DNA of 49,235 nt from a virus (IMGVR_UViG_3300024346_000109:1-49235); one strand, 5' to 3'; positions 1-7,884 are shown, counted from the first letter of the stretch. Translations and numbers: made by a program. The notes: generated by a model from the sequence alone, not told the origin.

Positions 1-2
1 CA

Positions 3-452
3 CAGAATATTCTGGTACTGAATAGTGATTATAGTCCTATCAATATCTGTGATGGTCGTCGGGCAATTGTTCTACTTCTTAAAGAAAAGGCACATATGAT
101 TACCGAAAAAGTCATTCGGTTGTTAAATTATATTCGTCTTCCTTATAAGAAGTTGATGGAAAATCGTCCCACCAGAAGTCTAATTATGAAAAGAGACGGA
201 TACAAATGTTTATACTGCGGAGCAACCGAAAATCTTACAATAGACCACATTCATCCTGCGTCTCGTGGCGGAAATAATGAATGGACTAATCTTGCGACTT
301 GTTGCGGTTCTTGTAATGTAAAGAAAGGAAACCGAACGCCGGGAGAAGCGGAAATGCCCTTGACGAAGCAGGTAAAGAGACCTTATAATAAACTTCACCT
401 GACTATCAATACTTCTAATGTCTTGGACTGGAAAGAGTATGTTTATTCCTGA
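3..452 (+). CDS. HNH endonuclease, 5' end cut off by window edge
   Basis: The frame is open from the first bases (QNILVLNSDYSPINICDGRRA...), so the gene starts before the window; the ATG at 96 is internal. It carries a zinc-binding HNH domain: CLYCG, then IDHIHPASRGG with the catalytic histidine, then CCGSCN. The N-terminal VLNSDYSPI segment is typical of a free-standing phage/bacterial HNH family. It overlaps the following kinase gene. Domain call is secure; biological role (homing or DNA processing) is not. Confidence 0.85.
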   Translation, partial: QNILVLNSDYSPINICDGRRAIVLLLKEKAHMITEKVIRLLNYIRLPYKKLMENRPTRSLIMKRDGYKCLYCGATENLTIDHIHPASRGGNNEWTNLATCCGSCNVKKGNRTPGEAEMPLTKQVKRPYNKLHLTINTSNVLDWKEYVYS

Positions 453-927
453 ACTTGTGATGCTTTGCGGAATACCCTGTTCCGGGAAATCTACTTATGT
501 GAATAAACTCCAGGCATATGAATACTGGAAGGATGCCGTTGTTCTTTCTACCGATGATTACATCGAACAACAGGCAAAGCGTCTTGGAATGACTTATAAT
601 GAAGTATTCCAAGATTGTATTGATGAGGCAACTCGTCAATTGGAGATGTCTTTTGTTAGGGCAAAGGAAGAGGGTAAAAGAATTATTTACGACCAAACAA
701 ATCTGTCAATCAAGACACGAAAGAAAAAACTTACCAAGGTTCCTTCCATTTATAAGAGAACCGTAGTTTGGTTTCAGGTTGATTTAGAAGAAGCACTAGA
801 AAGAAATAAAACAAGAGAAGGTAAGTTTATTCCCGAAAGTATTCTAAAAAGAATGTATCATCAATTTGAGGTTCCAACACTTGAGGAAGGATTTGATTTT
901 GTGAGTTGTGGAAATGACGAAACCTAA
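439..927 (+). CDS. pseT: Polynucleotide 5'-kinase half of a split PseT/Pnkp
   Basis: P-loop kinase of 162 aa. Walker A is GIPCSGKST at about residues 11-19, followed by STDDYIE, YDQTNLS and a lid-like ERNKTREGKFIPESILKRMY segment that strongly resembles the T4 PseT kinase domain. The product would phosphorylate 5'-OH ends of RNA or DNA. T4 PseT is one protein of about 300 aa; here the phosphatase half is a separate overlapping gene. The ATG at 439 is preferred because GGAAAGAG lies just upstream; an ATG at 418 is possible. Symbol given by homology to the N-terminal half only. Confidence 0.85.
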   Translation: MFIPELVMLCGIPCSGKSTYVNKLQAYEYWKDAVVLSTDDYIEQQAKRLGMTYNEVFQDCIDEATRQLEMSFVRAKEEGKRIIYDQTNLSIKTRKKKLTKVPSIYKRTVVWFQVDLEEALERNKTREGKFIPESILKRMYHQFEVPTLEEGFDFVSCGNDET

Positions 928-1369
928 TTGTATAGTTGTGGATTTGGATGGGTCATTATGTGATGTTTCTCGTCGTCGTCAGTATGTCGCAACCAAACCT
1001 CGCAATTGGAATGCCTGGAATGCTGGAATTATAAACGACCGACCAATTCCACAGGTTCTTGAGGTTCTTAACGCACTCAAAGATAGATTTCCAATCTTCT
1101 TTGTAAGTGGAAGAAGTGATGACTATCGTGATGTGACCCTGAAATGGTTTGAGAAGTATGGTATTATGGAACACGATTATAATGGTCTTTTGATGCGAAA
1201 GTATAAGGACCATCGTGATGATGCGATTGTAAAGGGAGAACTTGCGGATGAGATTGAGAAGGATTATAATATCTTTGCTGTTTTTGATGATAGGAAAAGG
1301 GTAATTGATATGTGGATAAATCGTGGTGTATTTGTGTTTGATGTTTCACAAGGTAAAGGAGATTTTTGA
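914..1369 (+). CDS. pseT: Polynucleotide 3'-phosphatase half (HAD) of a split PseT/Pnkp
   Basis: HAD phosphatase of about 151 aa with motif I DLDGSLCD, motif II FVSGRSDD, a conserved RKYKDHRDD segment, motif III/IV VFDDRKRVIDMW and a C-terminal GDF, matching the order of the T4 PseT phosphatase domain. It would remove 3'-phosphate or 2',3'-cyclic phosphate from broken RNA ends. It overlaps the kinase gene by 14 nt in another frame, so the two are probably translationally coupled. A GTG at 908 is an alternative start. Symbol by homology to the C-terminal half. Confidence 0.85.
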   Translation: MTKPNCIVVDLDGSLCDVSRRRQYVATKPRNWNAWNAGIINDRPIPQVLEVLNALKDRFPIFFVSGRSDDYRDVTLKWFEKYGIMEHDYNGLLMRKYKDHRDDAIVKGELADEIEKDYNIFAVFDDRKRVIDMWINRGVFVFDVSQGKGDF

Positions 1370-1372
1370 TTA

Positions 1373-1477
1373 TCTAAATAACAATACCTGTTTGGTTAGC
1401 ACTTATCAGGTAGAAAGGGTGTCTTCTGGCACCTTTTCTCGTATAAATAGTATTGCTAACCAAAACAGAGTAGAACT
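1373..1477 (+). promoter_or_regulatory. Homing-endonuclease leader element 1: twin late boxes, covarying stem, inner hairpin
   Basis: A left late-type box TCTAAATA (1373-1380) is followed after 7 nt by the left arm CTGTTTGGTTAGCA (1388-1401). A terminator-like hairpin (GGGTG...CACC plus T run) follows near 1415-1438, then an inner late box TATAAATA (1442-1449) and the right arm TGCTAACCAAA+CAG (1454-1468). The arms pair over 11 bp plus 3 bp after a one-base bulge. The start codon is 9 nt after the stem. Transcripts from the inner box would lack the left arm. Regulation is inferred from the repeated design. Confidence 0.75.
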
Positions 1478-2239
1478 ATGACTTCACAAAGTCCAAGAAT
1501 TTACACATATAAAATTACCTTTGAGGAAGTTTTGTATTATTACTATGGAGTTCATAAGGAGAAAAAGTTTGGTGAGTATTATATGGGTTCTCCATATACT
1601 CATAAGTGGGTTTGGGATTTTTATACTCCAAAGAAACAAATATTAGAAATCTTTCCTTTTACTGATGAGGGTTGGTTAGAAGCACAAAAAGTTGAGAAAA
1701 GATTGATTAGACCAGTTTTTAATGCAGATAATTGGTGCTTGAATAAAAATGTTGGTGGTTTAATTTCTTTGGAAATATATAGTAAAGTGGGTAAAAGAAA
1801 TTATGAAAATAATATAGGTATTGCTAAATTATCAAAAGAAGAACTGAGTGAAAATGGAAAAATGGGTGGAAAAAAAGCACAAGAACTTGGAGTTGGAATT
1901 CATGGTATCTCAAAAGAAAAAGTGATTAAGAATGCAAAAAATGGAGGTCAAAAAGCATATGAACTTGGAGTTGGAATTCATGGAATCTCAAAAGAAGAAA
2001 AAATTGAAATTGGAAAGATGTTTGGAGGAATAAGTGGAAAACTTACTTATGAACTTGGTATAGGTGTTCATGCAAGGACAAAAGAACAAATGAGTGAAGA
2101 TGGTAAGAAAGGTGGAAAAATATCTGGATATCAAAAATGGAAATGTACTGAAACTGGATTTATAACTAATGCCGGAAATCTAACAAAATACCAAAAAGCA
2201 CGGGGAATAGATACTAATAATAGGGTAAGAATTCAGTAG
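1478..2239 (+). CDS. GIY-YIG-like homing endonuclease, type B
   Basis: 253 aa. The N-terminal part (IYTYKITFEE, YYYYGVHKEKKFGEYYMG, TDEGWLEAQKVEKRLI) is a GIY-YIG-like nuclease core. The middle has three repeats around KNGGxKAYELGVGIHGISKE, probably DNA-contacting modules. The C-terminus WKCTETGFITNAGNLTKYQKARGI is nearly the same as in the paralog at 33235. No Shine-Dalgarno is evident; the start sits beside the stem described upstream. A selfish homing role is inferred from the family. Confidence 0.8.
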   Translation: MTSQSPRIYTYKITFEEVLYYYYGVHKEKKFGEYYMGSPYTHKWVWDFYTPKKQILEIFPFTDEGWLEAQKVEKRLIRPVFNADNWCLNKNVGGLISLEIYSKVGKRNYENNIGIAKLSKEELSENGKMGGKKAQELGVGIHGISKEKVIKNAKNGGQKAYELGVGIHGISKEEKIEIGKMFGGISGKLTYELGIGVHARTKEQMSEDGKKGGKISGYQKWKCTETGFITNAGNLTKYQKARGIDTNNRVRIQ

Positions 2240-2319
2240 ACACTTTCTAAACTGGAACATTAAGGCACCTTGAGTTCCCTTTTTGATGTATAATAGTTTC
2301 ATACGCAAAGGACCCTAAA
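2240..2319 (+). promoter_or_regulatory. Intergenic promoter module
   Basis: A divergent copy of the recurrent module: ACTGGAAC box, GGCACCTTGAGTTCC segment, and a -10 box TATAAT at 2289-2294 followed by TTTCATAC and AAGGA before the ATG. It separates the homing endonuclease from the phosphoesterase. Confidence 0.65.
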
Positions 2320-3120
2320 ATGAGAGTAAAAATTTGCTCGGATTTGCACCTTGAGTGTTGTGAAAATAATCACGGAGTTCCTGACCTTGGGGAAGGAGAA
2401 ATTTTGATTTTGGGTGGAGACATTCTATGTGCCCGGCACTTTAAGAAGGACGGACCTCTTAAGAAAGTTTATGATGACTTCCTACAGAAGTGTGTAAAGA
2501 ACTTTGATGAGGTTCTTTATCTAAATGGAAATCACGAAGCATATGGTTACAACTACGAAGGGACTTTTGATGTCCTCGCAGAACACCTACCAAAAGAAAT
2601 CCATTACCTTGAGAACGATTATGTAAAAATCAAGGACTGGGTATTTCTTGGAGCAACATTATGGACTGATTTTCGTAATGAGAATGCTCTGGAGATGATG
2701 GAAGCGGCGCAGTGTATGAATGATTATAAGGTCATTCGTATTGGTTCTAACTATCGTAAGATGAACCCGGATGATACTCTTAAGTTTCATAAGAAGTCCA
2801 AACTATTTCTTCAGCAAAAGTTGGAGGAGTTTAAGGATACTAAAACTTGGGTTCTTACACATCACGCACCATCTTATCAATCGGTTCATCCAAAATACCG
2901 AACTGCTGGTATTGCGAATGGGGCATATGTCAATAATTTTGATGATTTGATTTTGGATCATCCTCAAATCAAATGCTGGAGTCACGGTCATACACATTCA
3001 TCTTTTGATTACCTCATAGGTGATTGTAGAGTTATATGTAATCCGCGAGGTTATTATAATGGATATAATAACGCAGATCTAAATATCGACTTTGACCCAA
3101 ATCTCACTATTGAAATATAA
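2320..3120 (+). CDS. Calcineurin-like metallophosphoesterase
   Basis: 266 aa with the full metallophosphoesterase motif set: DLHLE (D8, H10), GGD (33-34), GNHE (70-73), HHAP (181-184) and GHTH (223-226). These bind two metal ions and hydrolyse phosphomono- or diesters. The substrate cannot be read from sequence. It has its own promoter and an AAGGA ribosome site, and is followed by a homing endonuclease cassette. Cytoplasmic; no signal peptide. Confidence 0.88.
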   Translation: MRVKICSDLHLECCENNHGVPDLGEGEILILGGDILCARHFKKDGPLKKVYDDFLQKCVKNFDEVLYLNGNHEAYGYNYEGTFDVLAEHLPKEIHYLENDYVKIKDWVFLGATLWTDFRNENALEMMEAAQCMNDYKVIRIGSNYRKMNPDDTLKFHKKSKLFLQQKLEEFKDTKTWVLTHHAPSYQSVHPKYRTAGIANGAYVNNFDDLILDHPQIKCWSHGHTHSSFDYLIGDCRVICNPRGYYNGYNNADLNIDFDPNLTIEI

Positions 3121-3122
3121 CA

Positions 3123-3236
3123 CATAAATAAGAATGTCTGTTGAACCCGCAATCTCTACGGACAGATTGGGTGCTTTCGGGCACCTTTTCTATTATAAAC
3201 TCTTATAAATAATAATGCGGGTTTGATAGAATAGAA
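3123..3236 (+). promoter_or_regulatory. Homing-endonuclease leader element 2, stem with G-U pairs
   Basis: Left late-type box CATAAATA (3123-3130), 7 nt, left arm CTGTTGAACCCGCA (3138-3151). Then CTACGGACAGATT and the hairpin GGTGC-TTTCG-GGCACC with T run, inner TATAAATA (3204-3211), and right arm TGCGGGTTTGATAG (3216-3229). As RNA the arms pair over all 14 positions, three of them G-U, which suggests selection on RNA rather than DNA symmetry. Confidence 0.78.
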
Positions 3237-4127
3237 ATGGTAAATCCTAATAAGTTTTACACTTACGCATATTTGCGGGAAGATAAAACTCCTTATTATA
3301 TCGGCAAAGGTAAGGGGAGAAGATTATATAGAAAAACCAAAAATGAAATAAAACCACCAAAAGATAAGTCAAGAATAATATTTCTCAAACAAAACTTAAC
3401 TGAAGAGGAAGCATTTAAGCACGAAATATATATGATTGCTGTCTTTGGTAGAAAAGATTTGGGAACTGGTATTTTGAGAAATAAAACTGACGGTGGAGAA
3501 GGTTCTTCTGGATTGCGAATGAGTGAAGATACAAAGAAAAAAATGAGTAAAATTCATAAAGGTAAAAAACTTTCTGATGAAACTAAACGAAAAGTTGGTG
3601 AGGCAAATAAAGGTAAAACAATTTCAGAAGAGACCAAGGCAAAAATGAGTGAGGCAAATAAAGGTAAAACTCATTCCGAAGAAACCAGAAGGAAAATAAG
3701 TGAAGTACATAAAGGTAAAATTGTTTCAGAAGAAACCAGAAGGAAAATAAGTGAAGCACTTAAAGGAGAAAATAATCATAATTATGGTAAAACTCATTCA
3801 GAAGAAACCAGAAGGAAAATTGGTGAGGCAAATAAAGGTAGAACTACTTCAGAAGAAACCAAAAGAAAACAAAGTAAGGCAAATAAAGGTAAAATTGTTT
3901 CAGAAGAAACCAAAAGGAAAATGGGACAATGGCAGATAGGTAGAACTCTTTCAGAAGAAACCAGAAGTAAAATAAGTGAGGGGAATAAAGGTAAAACTTG
4001 TTCAGATGAAACTAAAAGAAAAAGAAGTGAGAATATGAAAGGTAAAAAATGGTGGAATGATGGTCTCGGAAATTGTAAATTTGTGATAGAATGTCCTGGT
4101 GATGATTGGAAACCTGGAAGGAAATAA
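3237..4127 (+). CDS. GIY-YIG homing endonuclease with a long NUMOD3 repeat array, type A
   Basis: 296 aa. GIY-YIG core: [22 protein letters not shown], then the catalytic-glutamate region [20 protein letters not shown] and the [10 protein letters not shown] turn. Then about ten NUMOD3-type DNA-binding repeats ([15 protein letters not shown]), and a C-terminal [11 protein letters not shown]...PGDDW module. Paralogs at 18818 and 22528 have fewer repeats. The repeats are also near-identical at DNA level, so copy number may change by slippage. Confidence 0.88.
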   Translation: MVNPNKFYTYAYLREDKTPYYIGKGKGRRLYRKTKNEIKPPKDKSRIIFLKQNLTEEEAFKHEIYMIAVFGRKDLGTGILRNKTDGGEGSSGLRMSEDTKKKMSKIHKGKKLSDETKRKVGEANKGKTISEETKAKMSEANKGKTHSEETRRKISEVHKGKIVSEETRRKISEALKGENNHNYGKTHSEETRRKIGEANKGRTTSEETKRKQSKANKGKIVSEETKRKMGQWQIGRTLSEETRSKISEGNKGKTCSDETKRKRSENMKGKKWWNDGLGNCKFVIECPGDDWKPGRK

Positions 4128-4130
4128 AGA

Positions 4131-4206
4131 CACTTAAGAAACTGGCACAAGGGGTCTTTACAGGACCCCGTTTTTGCCTTATAATGTATTCATACAATAA
4201 AATCCA
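4131..4206 (+). promoter_or_regulatory. Terminator plus promoter module
   Basis: ACTTAAGAAACTGGCACA box, intrinsic terminator GGGGTC (4151-4156) / GACCCC (4164-4169) with GTTTTTG, then -10 TATAAT (4180-4185) and TATTCATAC leader. It ends the endonuclease transcript and starts the long small-gene operon 4207-8308. Confidence 0.75.
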
Positions 4207-4410
4207 ATGACCCGCAAAGTTACTGTAAAACCTAAATCAAGCAAATCTAAAAATCGCCTTGCCAATAGTATGGAAAATAATCCGGTCTGTATTGTAGAAC
4301 AGGATAAAGGAGATGGTATGTTGTTTCTTGCCAGTCAAAATCAAAAATACTTCTTCTGGGTGAATATAAGTGAAGATTGTCACTGGGAATGTGACTGGCA
4401 GGTTGTATGA
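4207..4410 (+). CDS. Hypothetical protein, 67 aa
   Basis: Not recognised. Lysine/serine-rich basic N-terminus (TRKVTVKPKSSKSKNR) followed by a hydrophobic, aromatic C-terminal half (FFWVNISEDCHWECDW). First gene after the promoter module, and its stop overlaps the next start (ATGA). Confidence 0.65.
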   Translation: MTRKVTVKPKSSKSKNRLANSMENNPVCIVEQDKGDGMLFLASQNQKYFFWVNISEDCHWECDWQVV

Positions 4411-4583
4411 ACTACTTATGTTTGGTTGATGGTCTGGTAGAATACGCCAGTACTGACCTTGCTTCTTTCGCACACTACCAGTTAGTGTATGCGGAGGAGC
4501 ACCGGGATGCTGACGTTCAGTATCTTGCCGTTACTGATGAAGCATATGATGAAATGTTTCCTTATGAGGAGGATGAAGAATGA
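4407..4583 (+). CDS. Hypothetical acidic protein, 58 aa
   Basis: Begins in an ATGA overlap with the previous gene and ends overlapping the next. Sequence is acidic, with HYQLVYAEEHRDADVQYLAV and a C-terminal PYEEDEE. No family recognised; coding status rests on tight coupling and a GGAGGA site it provides for the next gene. Confidence 0.6.
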   Translation: MNYLCLVDGLVEYASTDLASFAHYQLVYAEEHRDADVQYLAVTDEAYDEMFPYEEDEE

Positions 4584-4759
4584 AAGCTAAAACTCTTGTC
4601 ATTTTAGAAATGGCAATTAACGCAGGTGTAAAACGTGGTTGGAACAGGGCACATAAACATATTGAGAACCCAAATGAGGGAACCATTTGTGACAATATTG
4701 AAGAGTGTGTAATGTCCGAAATCTACGAATACTTCTCTTTTAACGATGAAACTATTTGA
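4580..4759 (+). CDS. Hypothetical protein, 59 aa
   Basis: ATG overlaps the stop of the previous gene and follows GAGGATGAAG. MKAKTLVILEMAINAGVKRGWNRAHKHIENP is followed by a short helix-rich tail. Similar W-RAHKH stretches occur in small phage proteins, but no function is known to me. Confidence 0.6.
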   Translation: MKAKTLVILEMAINAGVKRGWNRAHKHIENPNEGTICDNIEECVMSEIYEYFSFNDETI

Positions 4760-5009
4760 TTTTTATACAGATTATGATTATGGGAGGGACGCCTACGCAA
4801 CCATAGGTCAGTTTAAGAACTTTAATATTCTTGATGTAGAAATACATACAAGTGAATATTTCTCTTGGAACCCTCGTATGAGATTGACTTTTGAGTTGTT
4901 TGCTGGTACACTATTCACTATAAGGTTCAGTATCTGGTCGTTCTCATTTAGTATGGACTTTATTTCCTATGAATACCCCTATAATCTTTCGCATACCAGA
5001 GAACCATGA
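4746..5009 (+). CDS. Hypothetical beta-rich protein, 87 aa
   Basis: Aromatic, beta-strand-rich protein (RLTFELFAGTLFTIRFSIWSFSFSMDF). By eye it resembles the proteins at 20226 and 32032, suggesting a small paralogous family. Overlaps both neighbours, as expected for a coupled operon gene. Confidence 0.6.
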   Translation: MKLFDFYTDYDYGRDAYATIGQFKNFNILDVEIHTSEYFSWNPRMRLTFELFAGTLFTIRFSIWSFSFSMDFISYEYPYNLSHTREP

Positions 5010-5218
5010 GAAACTTTTTTGTATCCTTATGGTATGATTATAAATCGTGGAGATATGAGCGTAGATGCCTCAAATACTTTGGATGTAAACCAGAGACGAT
5101 TTATATCTCAAAAGAGGCATATGATGAAATCCAAAAAAGACTTGCCGAACCACCAGACCCTAAATCAATCGAAAAACTCAAACAACTTTTAGAAAGGAGA
5201 GCACCTTGGGATGAATAG
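5006..5218 (+). CDS. Hypothetical protein, 70 aa
   Basis: ATGA overlap with the preceding gene. Basic N-terminus (WYDYKSWRYERRCLKYFG), then a helical segment with SKEAYDEIQKRLAEPPDP and KLKQLLERR. No recognised family. Confidence 0.6.
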   Translation: MRNFFVSLWYDYKSWRYERRCLKYFGCKPETIYISKEAYDEIQKRLAEPPDPKSIEKLKQLLERRAPWDE

Positions 5219-5420
5219 ACCAGTAATTTTTGGTACTACTGTTGTTGTATTATCACTTCTTCTAGTATTTTATATGATGAGACCAAATAAACCGGCAGAA
5301 GTATTAGAACCCAAAACTAACTTTGAGGTGATAGACACTTATAATGGATGTGCGGTCGTGAGATATGCGGCACCATCTCAAGCAACATATAAGTATTTCT
5401 TGGATTGTCCGAATGATTGA
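5211..5420 (+). CDS. Small membrane protein, 69 aa
   Basis: One clear N-terminal transmembrane segment (VIFGTTVVVLSLLLVFYMM, residues about 5-23), then a periplasmic-like domain with two cysteines (NGCAVV, FLDCPND). It has an AGGAG-type site inside the upstream gene (GAAAGGAGAGC). Function unknown; likely inner-membrane anchored. Confidence 0.65.
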   Translation: MNRPVIFGTTVVVLSLLLVFYMMRPNKPAEVLEPKTNFEVIDTYNGCAVVRYAAPSQATYKYFLDCPND

Positions 5421-5706
5421 GGAACATTTCTTAAATTGGATAGACAGTAATGTATCACCCTATACATTCTTGAGTGAATATTTTTATGGTGATGTGGAAA
5501 CAGAAGATCCGCAACAAAGAAAAGACTTGATGTATAAGTGGTTACTCGCTGCTTATGAGGAAGGATATAAATGCGGAAAGGATATAAATGAAATTGCTAA
5601 AGAACTTGATGGTGTGGTAGAACATTATTCGTGCTCTGACAATTATACCAGTCATAAGAAAATTATAATCAAATACGATGTTAAATCTAAAGGACAAAAT
5701 AATTGA
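5413..5706 (+). CDS. Hypothetical protein, 97 aa
   Basis: Start taken at the ATG overlapping the previous stop; an in-frame ATG at 5365 lies deep inside the upstream gene. Sequence includes DPQQRKDLMYKWLLAAYEEGYKCGKDINEIAKEL, an alpha-helical region. No family recognised. Confidence 0.62.
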   Translation: MIEEHFLNWIDSNVSPYTFLSEYFYGDVETEDPQQRKDLMYKWLLAAYEEGYKCGKDINEIAKELDGVVEHYSCSDNYTSHKKIIIKYDVKSKGQNN

Positions 5707-5866
5707 GGCACGATTGTATTCTCCTCATAAGTGCGAATTTATTTGTGAAAGAGAGGACGGAACTCATTATGTGTATAGACGATTAGAAGATGAAGAGTAT
5801 TATGAACTACAACCAAATCCAACAGGAGAAACTAAATGGTTATGGGGGGAAAAAATAAATGATTGA
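5678..5866 (+). CDS. Hypothetical protein, 62 aa
   Basis: Starts within the 3' end of the previous gene. Contains CEFICEREDGTHYVYRRLEDEEYYELQPNPTG, probably a small beta-sheet domain, and ends in KWLWGEKIND. Overlaps the next gene by ATGATTGA. Confidence 0.6.
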   Translation: MLNLKDKIIEARLYSPHKCEFICEREDGTHYVYRRLEDEEYYELQPNPTGETKWLWGEKIND

Positions 5867-6029
5867 TGTCAAACAAATCGCAGAAAAAGAATTTCAAATC
5901 ACTTGGGATCCAAACGACCCCATCGAAAATATGTTGAGTACTTGGACCGAGGAGGATTTTATTCGGGCAATCCGTGAAGGTTGCGAGCAGAAACTCCAAA
6001 GTCGTGCTATAATACCAGAACAATCCTGA
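5859..6029 (+). CDS. Hypothetical protein, 56 aa
   Basis: MIDVKQIAEKEFQITWDPND followed by TWTEEDFIRAIREGCEQKL. Overlaps the previous stop; the next gene starts 7 nt downstream after an AAGGAAA site. Not recognised. Confidence 0.58.
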   Translation: MIDVKQIAEKEFQITWDPNDPIENMLSTWTEEDFIRAIREGCEQKLQSRAIIPEQS

Positions 6030-6035
6030 AGGAAA

Positions 6036-6224
6036 ATGCCAAAGAAAAAACTTGATGTGGTTCCGGAGTTTAAGTATGAGGGGTTTCCCGTCATCGTCGT
6101 TCATAGGGAAGGCAAAGAACTTGCCGATATTAAAACCTGTTATTTTGACTCTTTAATGAACGCTCAAAAATACATAACCAGAAGTAATTTCACCAAAAAA
6201 GATTACCAACTATACCAAAAATGA
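6036..6224 (+). CDS. Hypothetical basic protein, 62 aa
   Basis: MPKKKLDVVPEFKYEGFPVIVVHREGKEL, basic and beta-rich, with a lysine/tyrosine-rich C-terminus. Preceded by AAGGAAAATG. Overlaps the next start by ATGA. Confidence 0.6.
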   Translation: MPKKKLDVVPEFKYEGFPVIVVHREGKELADIKTCYFDSLMNAQKYITRSNFTKKDYQLYQK

Positions 6225-6415
6225 CCGAAAGAGCACAGGCATTTATGAGTGCCATCTGGGAACACCGCAATAATGGTGCCGATACAGAAGAAAAGTTAGT
6301 TGCCGCCATTCTTTTTACTGCCGCAGAGAATATAAGGTCTTATACGGCACAAAATGATTTGATTGTTTTGGATAAAAATGACCTTCTATCCCTTGCCGAA
6401 GAACTAAATGCTTAA
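6221..6415 (+). CDS. Small protein of the MTERA...LAEEL paralog family, 64 aa
   Basis: MTERAQAFMSAIWEHR, a variable middle, then LLSLAEELNA. The same framework (T-E/D-RA start, a mid-length helix, C-terminal L(A/I)(N/D/E)ELE) recurs at 21092, 30305, 31340 and 32687. Probably helical; function unknown. Confidence 0.62.
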   Translation: MTERAQAFMSAIWEHRNNGADTEEKLVAAILFTAAENIRSYTAQNDLIVLDKNDLLSLAEELNA

Positions 6416-6590
6416 CTTTCGTGGCATTATGGGTTATTATGATCTAAAGTATCCGGCACTTGACCCCACAACACCATTCTTTGAGTTTTTATCCTATTGT
6501 GAGTGTTGTAGGAGTTTGGATATTAAACCATCGGTTCAGCGTTTTATGAGATACAATCTTTATTTGAAAGAAATTGGAGTGATTAAATGA
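6408..6590 (+). CDS. Hypothetical protein, 60 aa
   Basis: Overlaps the previous stop by 8 nt; an in-frame ATG at 6429 is an alternative start. Contains FLSYCECCRSLDIKPSVQRFM, with three cysteines close together. Not recognised. Confidence 0.55.
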   Translation: MLNFRGIMGYYDLKYPALDPTTPFFEFLSYCECCRSLDIKPSVQRFMRYNLYLKEIGVIK

Positions 6591-6823
6591 TGGGATGGTT
6601 ACACAACTGGGGATATGCCGAACAAGTCCCAATTGATAATGTTTATGATCGCCTTGCGGCATTAGAACAGAAATATTATGGTGCTCTTGAGGACATTAAA
6701 AGATTAGAAGAAGAAAATATTGAAACCTCGAATGTACTTTATGAACTAATGGAAAATATCCGTGCTGTCGATGCCCGCATAGATATTGTTGCTGAACATT
6801 GTGGAGTTAATCAAGATGTATGA
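6587..6823 (+). CDS. Hypothetical coiled-coil protein, 78 aa
   Basis: Residues about 20-65 (NVYDRLAALEQKYYGALED, KRLEEENIETSNVLYELM) form a predicted coiled coil. ATGATG start overlaps the preceding stop. Function unknown. Confidence 0.62.
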   Translation: MMGWLHNWGYAEQVPIDNVYDRLAALEQKYYGALEDIKRLEEENIETSNVLYELMENIRAVDARIDIVAEHCGVNQDV

Positions 6824-7004
6824 GGATCTTTCAATTTTTGAACGGGCACTGGCTCGTTTTGGAGATAAAGTCGGTCTCATTGCCGGACTTGAAATCGCAG
6901 ATAAGATCTCGCCAGAAGACGCTTATCAACAAATCAAGGAACTTTACAGAGAACTTAAGAGCCTCCGTAAACAAGAAAAATCAGATTGGGACACTCCAAA
7001 CTAG
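6816..7004 (+). CDS. Hypothetical helical protein, 62 aa
   Basis: MYEDLSIFERALARFGDKVGLIAGLEIADKISPEDAYQQIKELYREL is rich in helix. Start is an ATGTATGA overlap with the upstream gene; an in-frame ATG at 6786 is less likely. Not recognised. Confidence 0.6.
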   Translation: MYEDLSIFERALARFGDKVGLIAGLEIADKISPEDAYQQIKELYRELKSLRKQEKSDWDTPN

Positions 7005-7005
7005 A

Positions 7006-7128
7006 GTGTGTGCCAATTGTGGTGAAGAAAAACCACTCGATAAAGACCACTATCAGGTAGTTAAGGGTTTTAAGAGTGGATTCTCATATTATTGTAATGT
7101 TTGTAATGCTCCCAAGAAAAGAGACTGA
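7006..7128 (+). CDS. Small zinc-finger-like protein, about 40 aa (GTG start)
   Basis: The sequence VCANCGEEKPLDKDHY...SYYCNVCNAPKKRD has two CxxC pairs typical of small phage zinc-binding proteins. The frame is open back to 6820, but the upstream stretch is a shadow of another gene, so the GTG just after the previous TAG is preferred. The start is uncertain, and a fusion by frameshift cannot be excluded. Confidence 0.5.
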   Translation: MCANCGEEKPLDKDHYQVVKGFKSGFSYYCNVCNAPKKRD

Positions 7129-7292
7129 TGAATGACTCACTAAAAATTATACAAAATAAAGACGGTTCCTATATGGCAGAATGGGATAAAGAGGACCCTG
7201 ATTGGAAATGGATGAACTCCTTGACTTCTGCAGAAATCCAGATTATAATACGACAAGCAATTCAAGAGAGTAAAAATCAAAATGACACTTAA
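7128..7292 (+). CDS. Hypothetical protein, 54 aa
   Basis: TGATG overlap with the previous gene. MNDSLKIIQNKDGSYMAEWDKEDPDWKWMN, then LTSAEIQIIIRQAIQES. Looks like a small beta-then-helix protein common in T4-like phages; no function known. Confidence 0.62.
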   Translation: MNDSLKIIQNKDGSYMAEWDKEDPDWKWMNSLTSAEIQIIIRQAIQESKNQNDT

Positions 7293-7884
7293 TTATGCTC
7301 GTGTGTGGAAAACGCTGAATGAACTAGAATCTGTATCATCAAAAATCTGTAGTGCCCGTGCGATTCTGGATAGTGCGATTGTCTCACTAGAATCCGGAAA
7401 TCGTGAGAAAACAGAAACTCTTATGTACGCTGTGGATGAGTATCTACAATATTACCTTGAGGAGTTCGACCGAAAGTTTAAGGACGCTTGGGATGAAACT
7501 GTAACCAAACTCAAACAAGAAGAGGTGGATGATTATATGCGTCCTTGGGGACATAGTGATATGGAAGCACTTTCACAATATACAGATGAAGAAATGAATG
7601 CGATGTGTGATAATGCTGAATTAGATGAGAAGCATTCAAATCATTATTATGACTATTCTCGTAATGACTATATTCGCCCAAATCCATTTGATAAGGTAGT
7701 TCGTTGGCAACTTCCAGTAGAAGAAGATACTGTGAATGGTGAATACTTCATCACATTTCCCGATGATCTACTGGAAGCGGCAAATCTTTCTCCGGGAGAT
7801 GAGGTAGAATGGGTAGAACAAGAAGTAGGTAGTTTTCTTCTGCGAAAAGTTGAAAAGACCTTATTAAATCACGATAATGAGTAA
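7282..7884 (+). CDS. Conserved phage protein with C-terminal AbrB/MazE-like domain, 200 aa
   Basis: The N-terminal two thirds are helical (ARAILDSAIVSLESGNREK, AVDEYLQYYLEEFDRKFKDAW). Residues about 155-192 (YFITFPDDLLEAANLSPGDEVEWVEQ...FLLRKVEK) match the swapped-hairpin SpoVT/AbrB DNA-binding fold of antitoxins and transition regulators. It may bind DNA as a regulator; no toxin partner is seen beside it. Largest gene of this operon. Confidence 0.7.
   Translation: MTLNYARVWKTLNELESVSSKICSARAILDSAIVSLESGNREKTETLMYAVDEYLQYYLEEFDRKFKDAWDETVTKLKQEEVDDYMRPWGHSDMEALSQYTDEEMNAMCDNAELDEKHSNHYYDYSRNDYIRPNPFDKVVRWQLPVEEDTVNGEYFITFPDDLLEAANLSPGDEVEWVEQEVGSFLLRKVEKTLLNHDNE

Noticed and set aside
3794-4150. 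Minus-strand ORFs opposite the homing endonuclease genes
   Set aside because: They are mirrors of repetitive AT-rich coding DNA (leucine/serine/phenylalanine-rich), without ribosome sites.
7006-7128. Full 102-aa ORF from 6820 as one protein
   Set aside because: Its first 60 residues are a shadow of the overlapping gene at 6816; only the zinc-knuckle end looks real.
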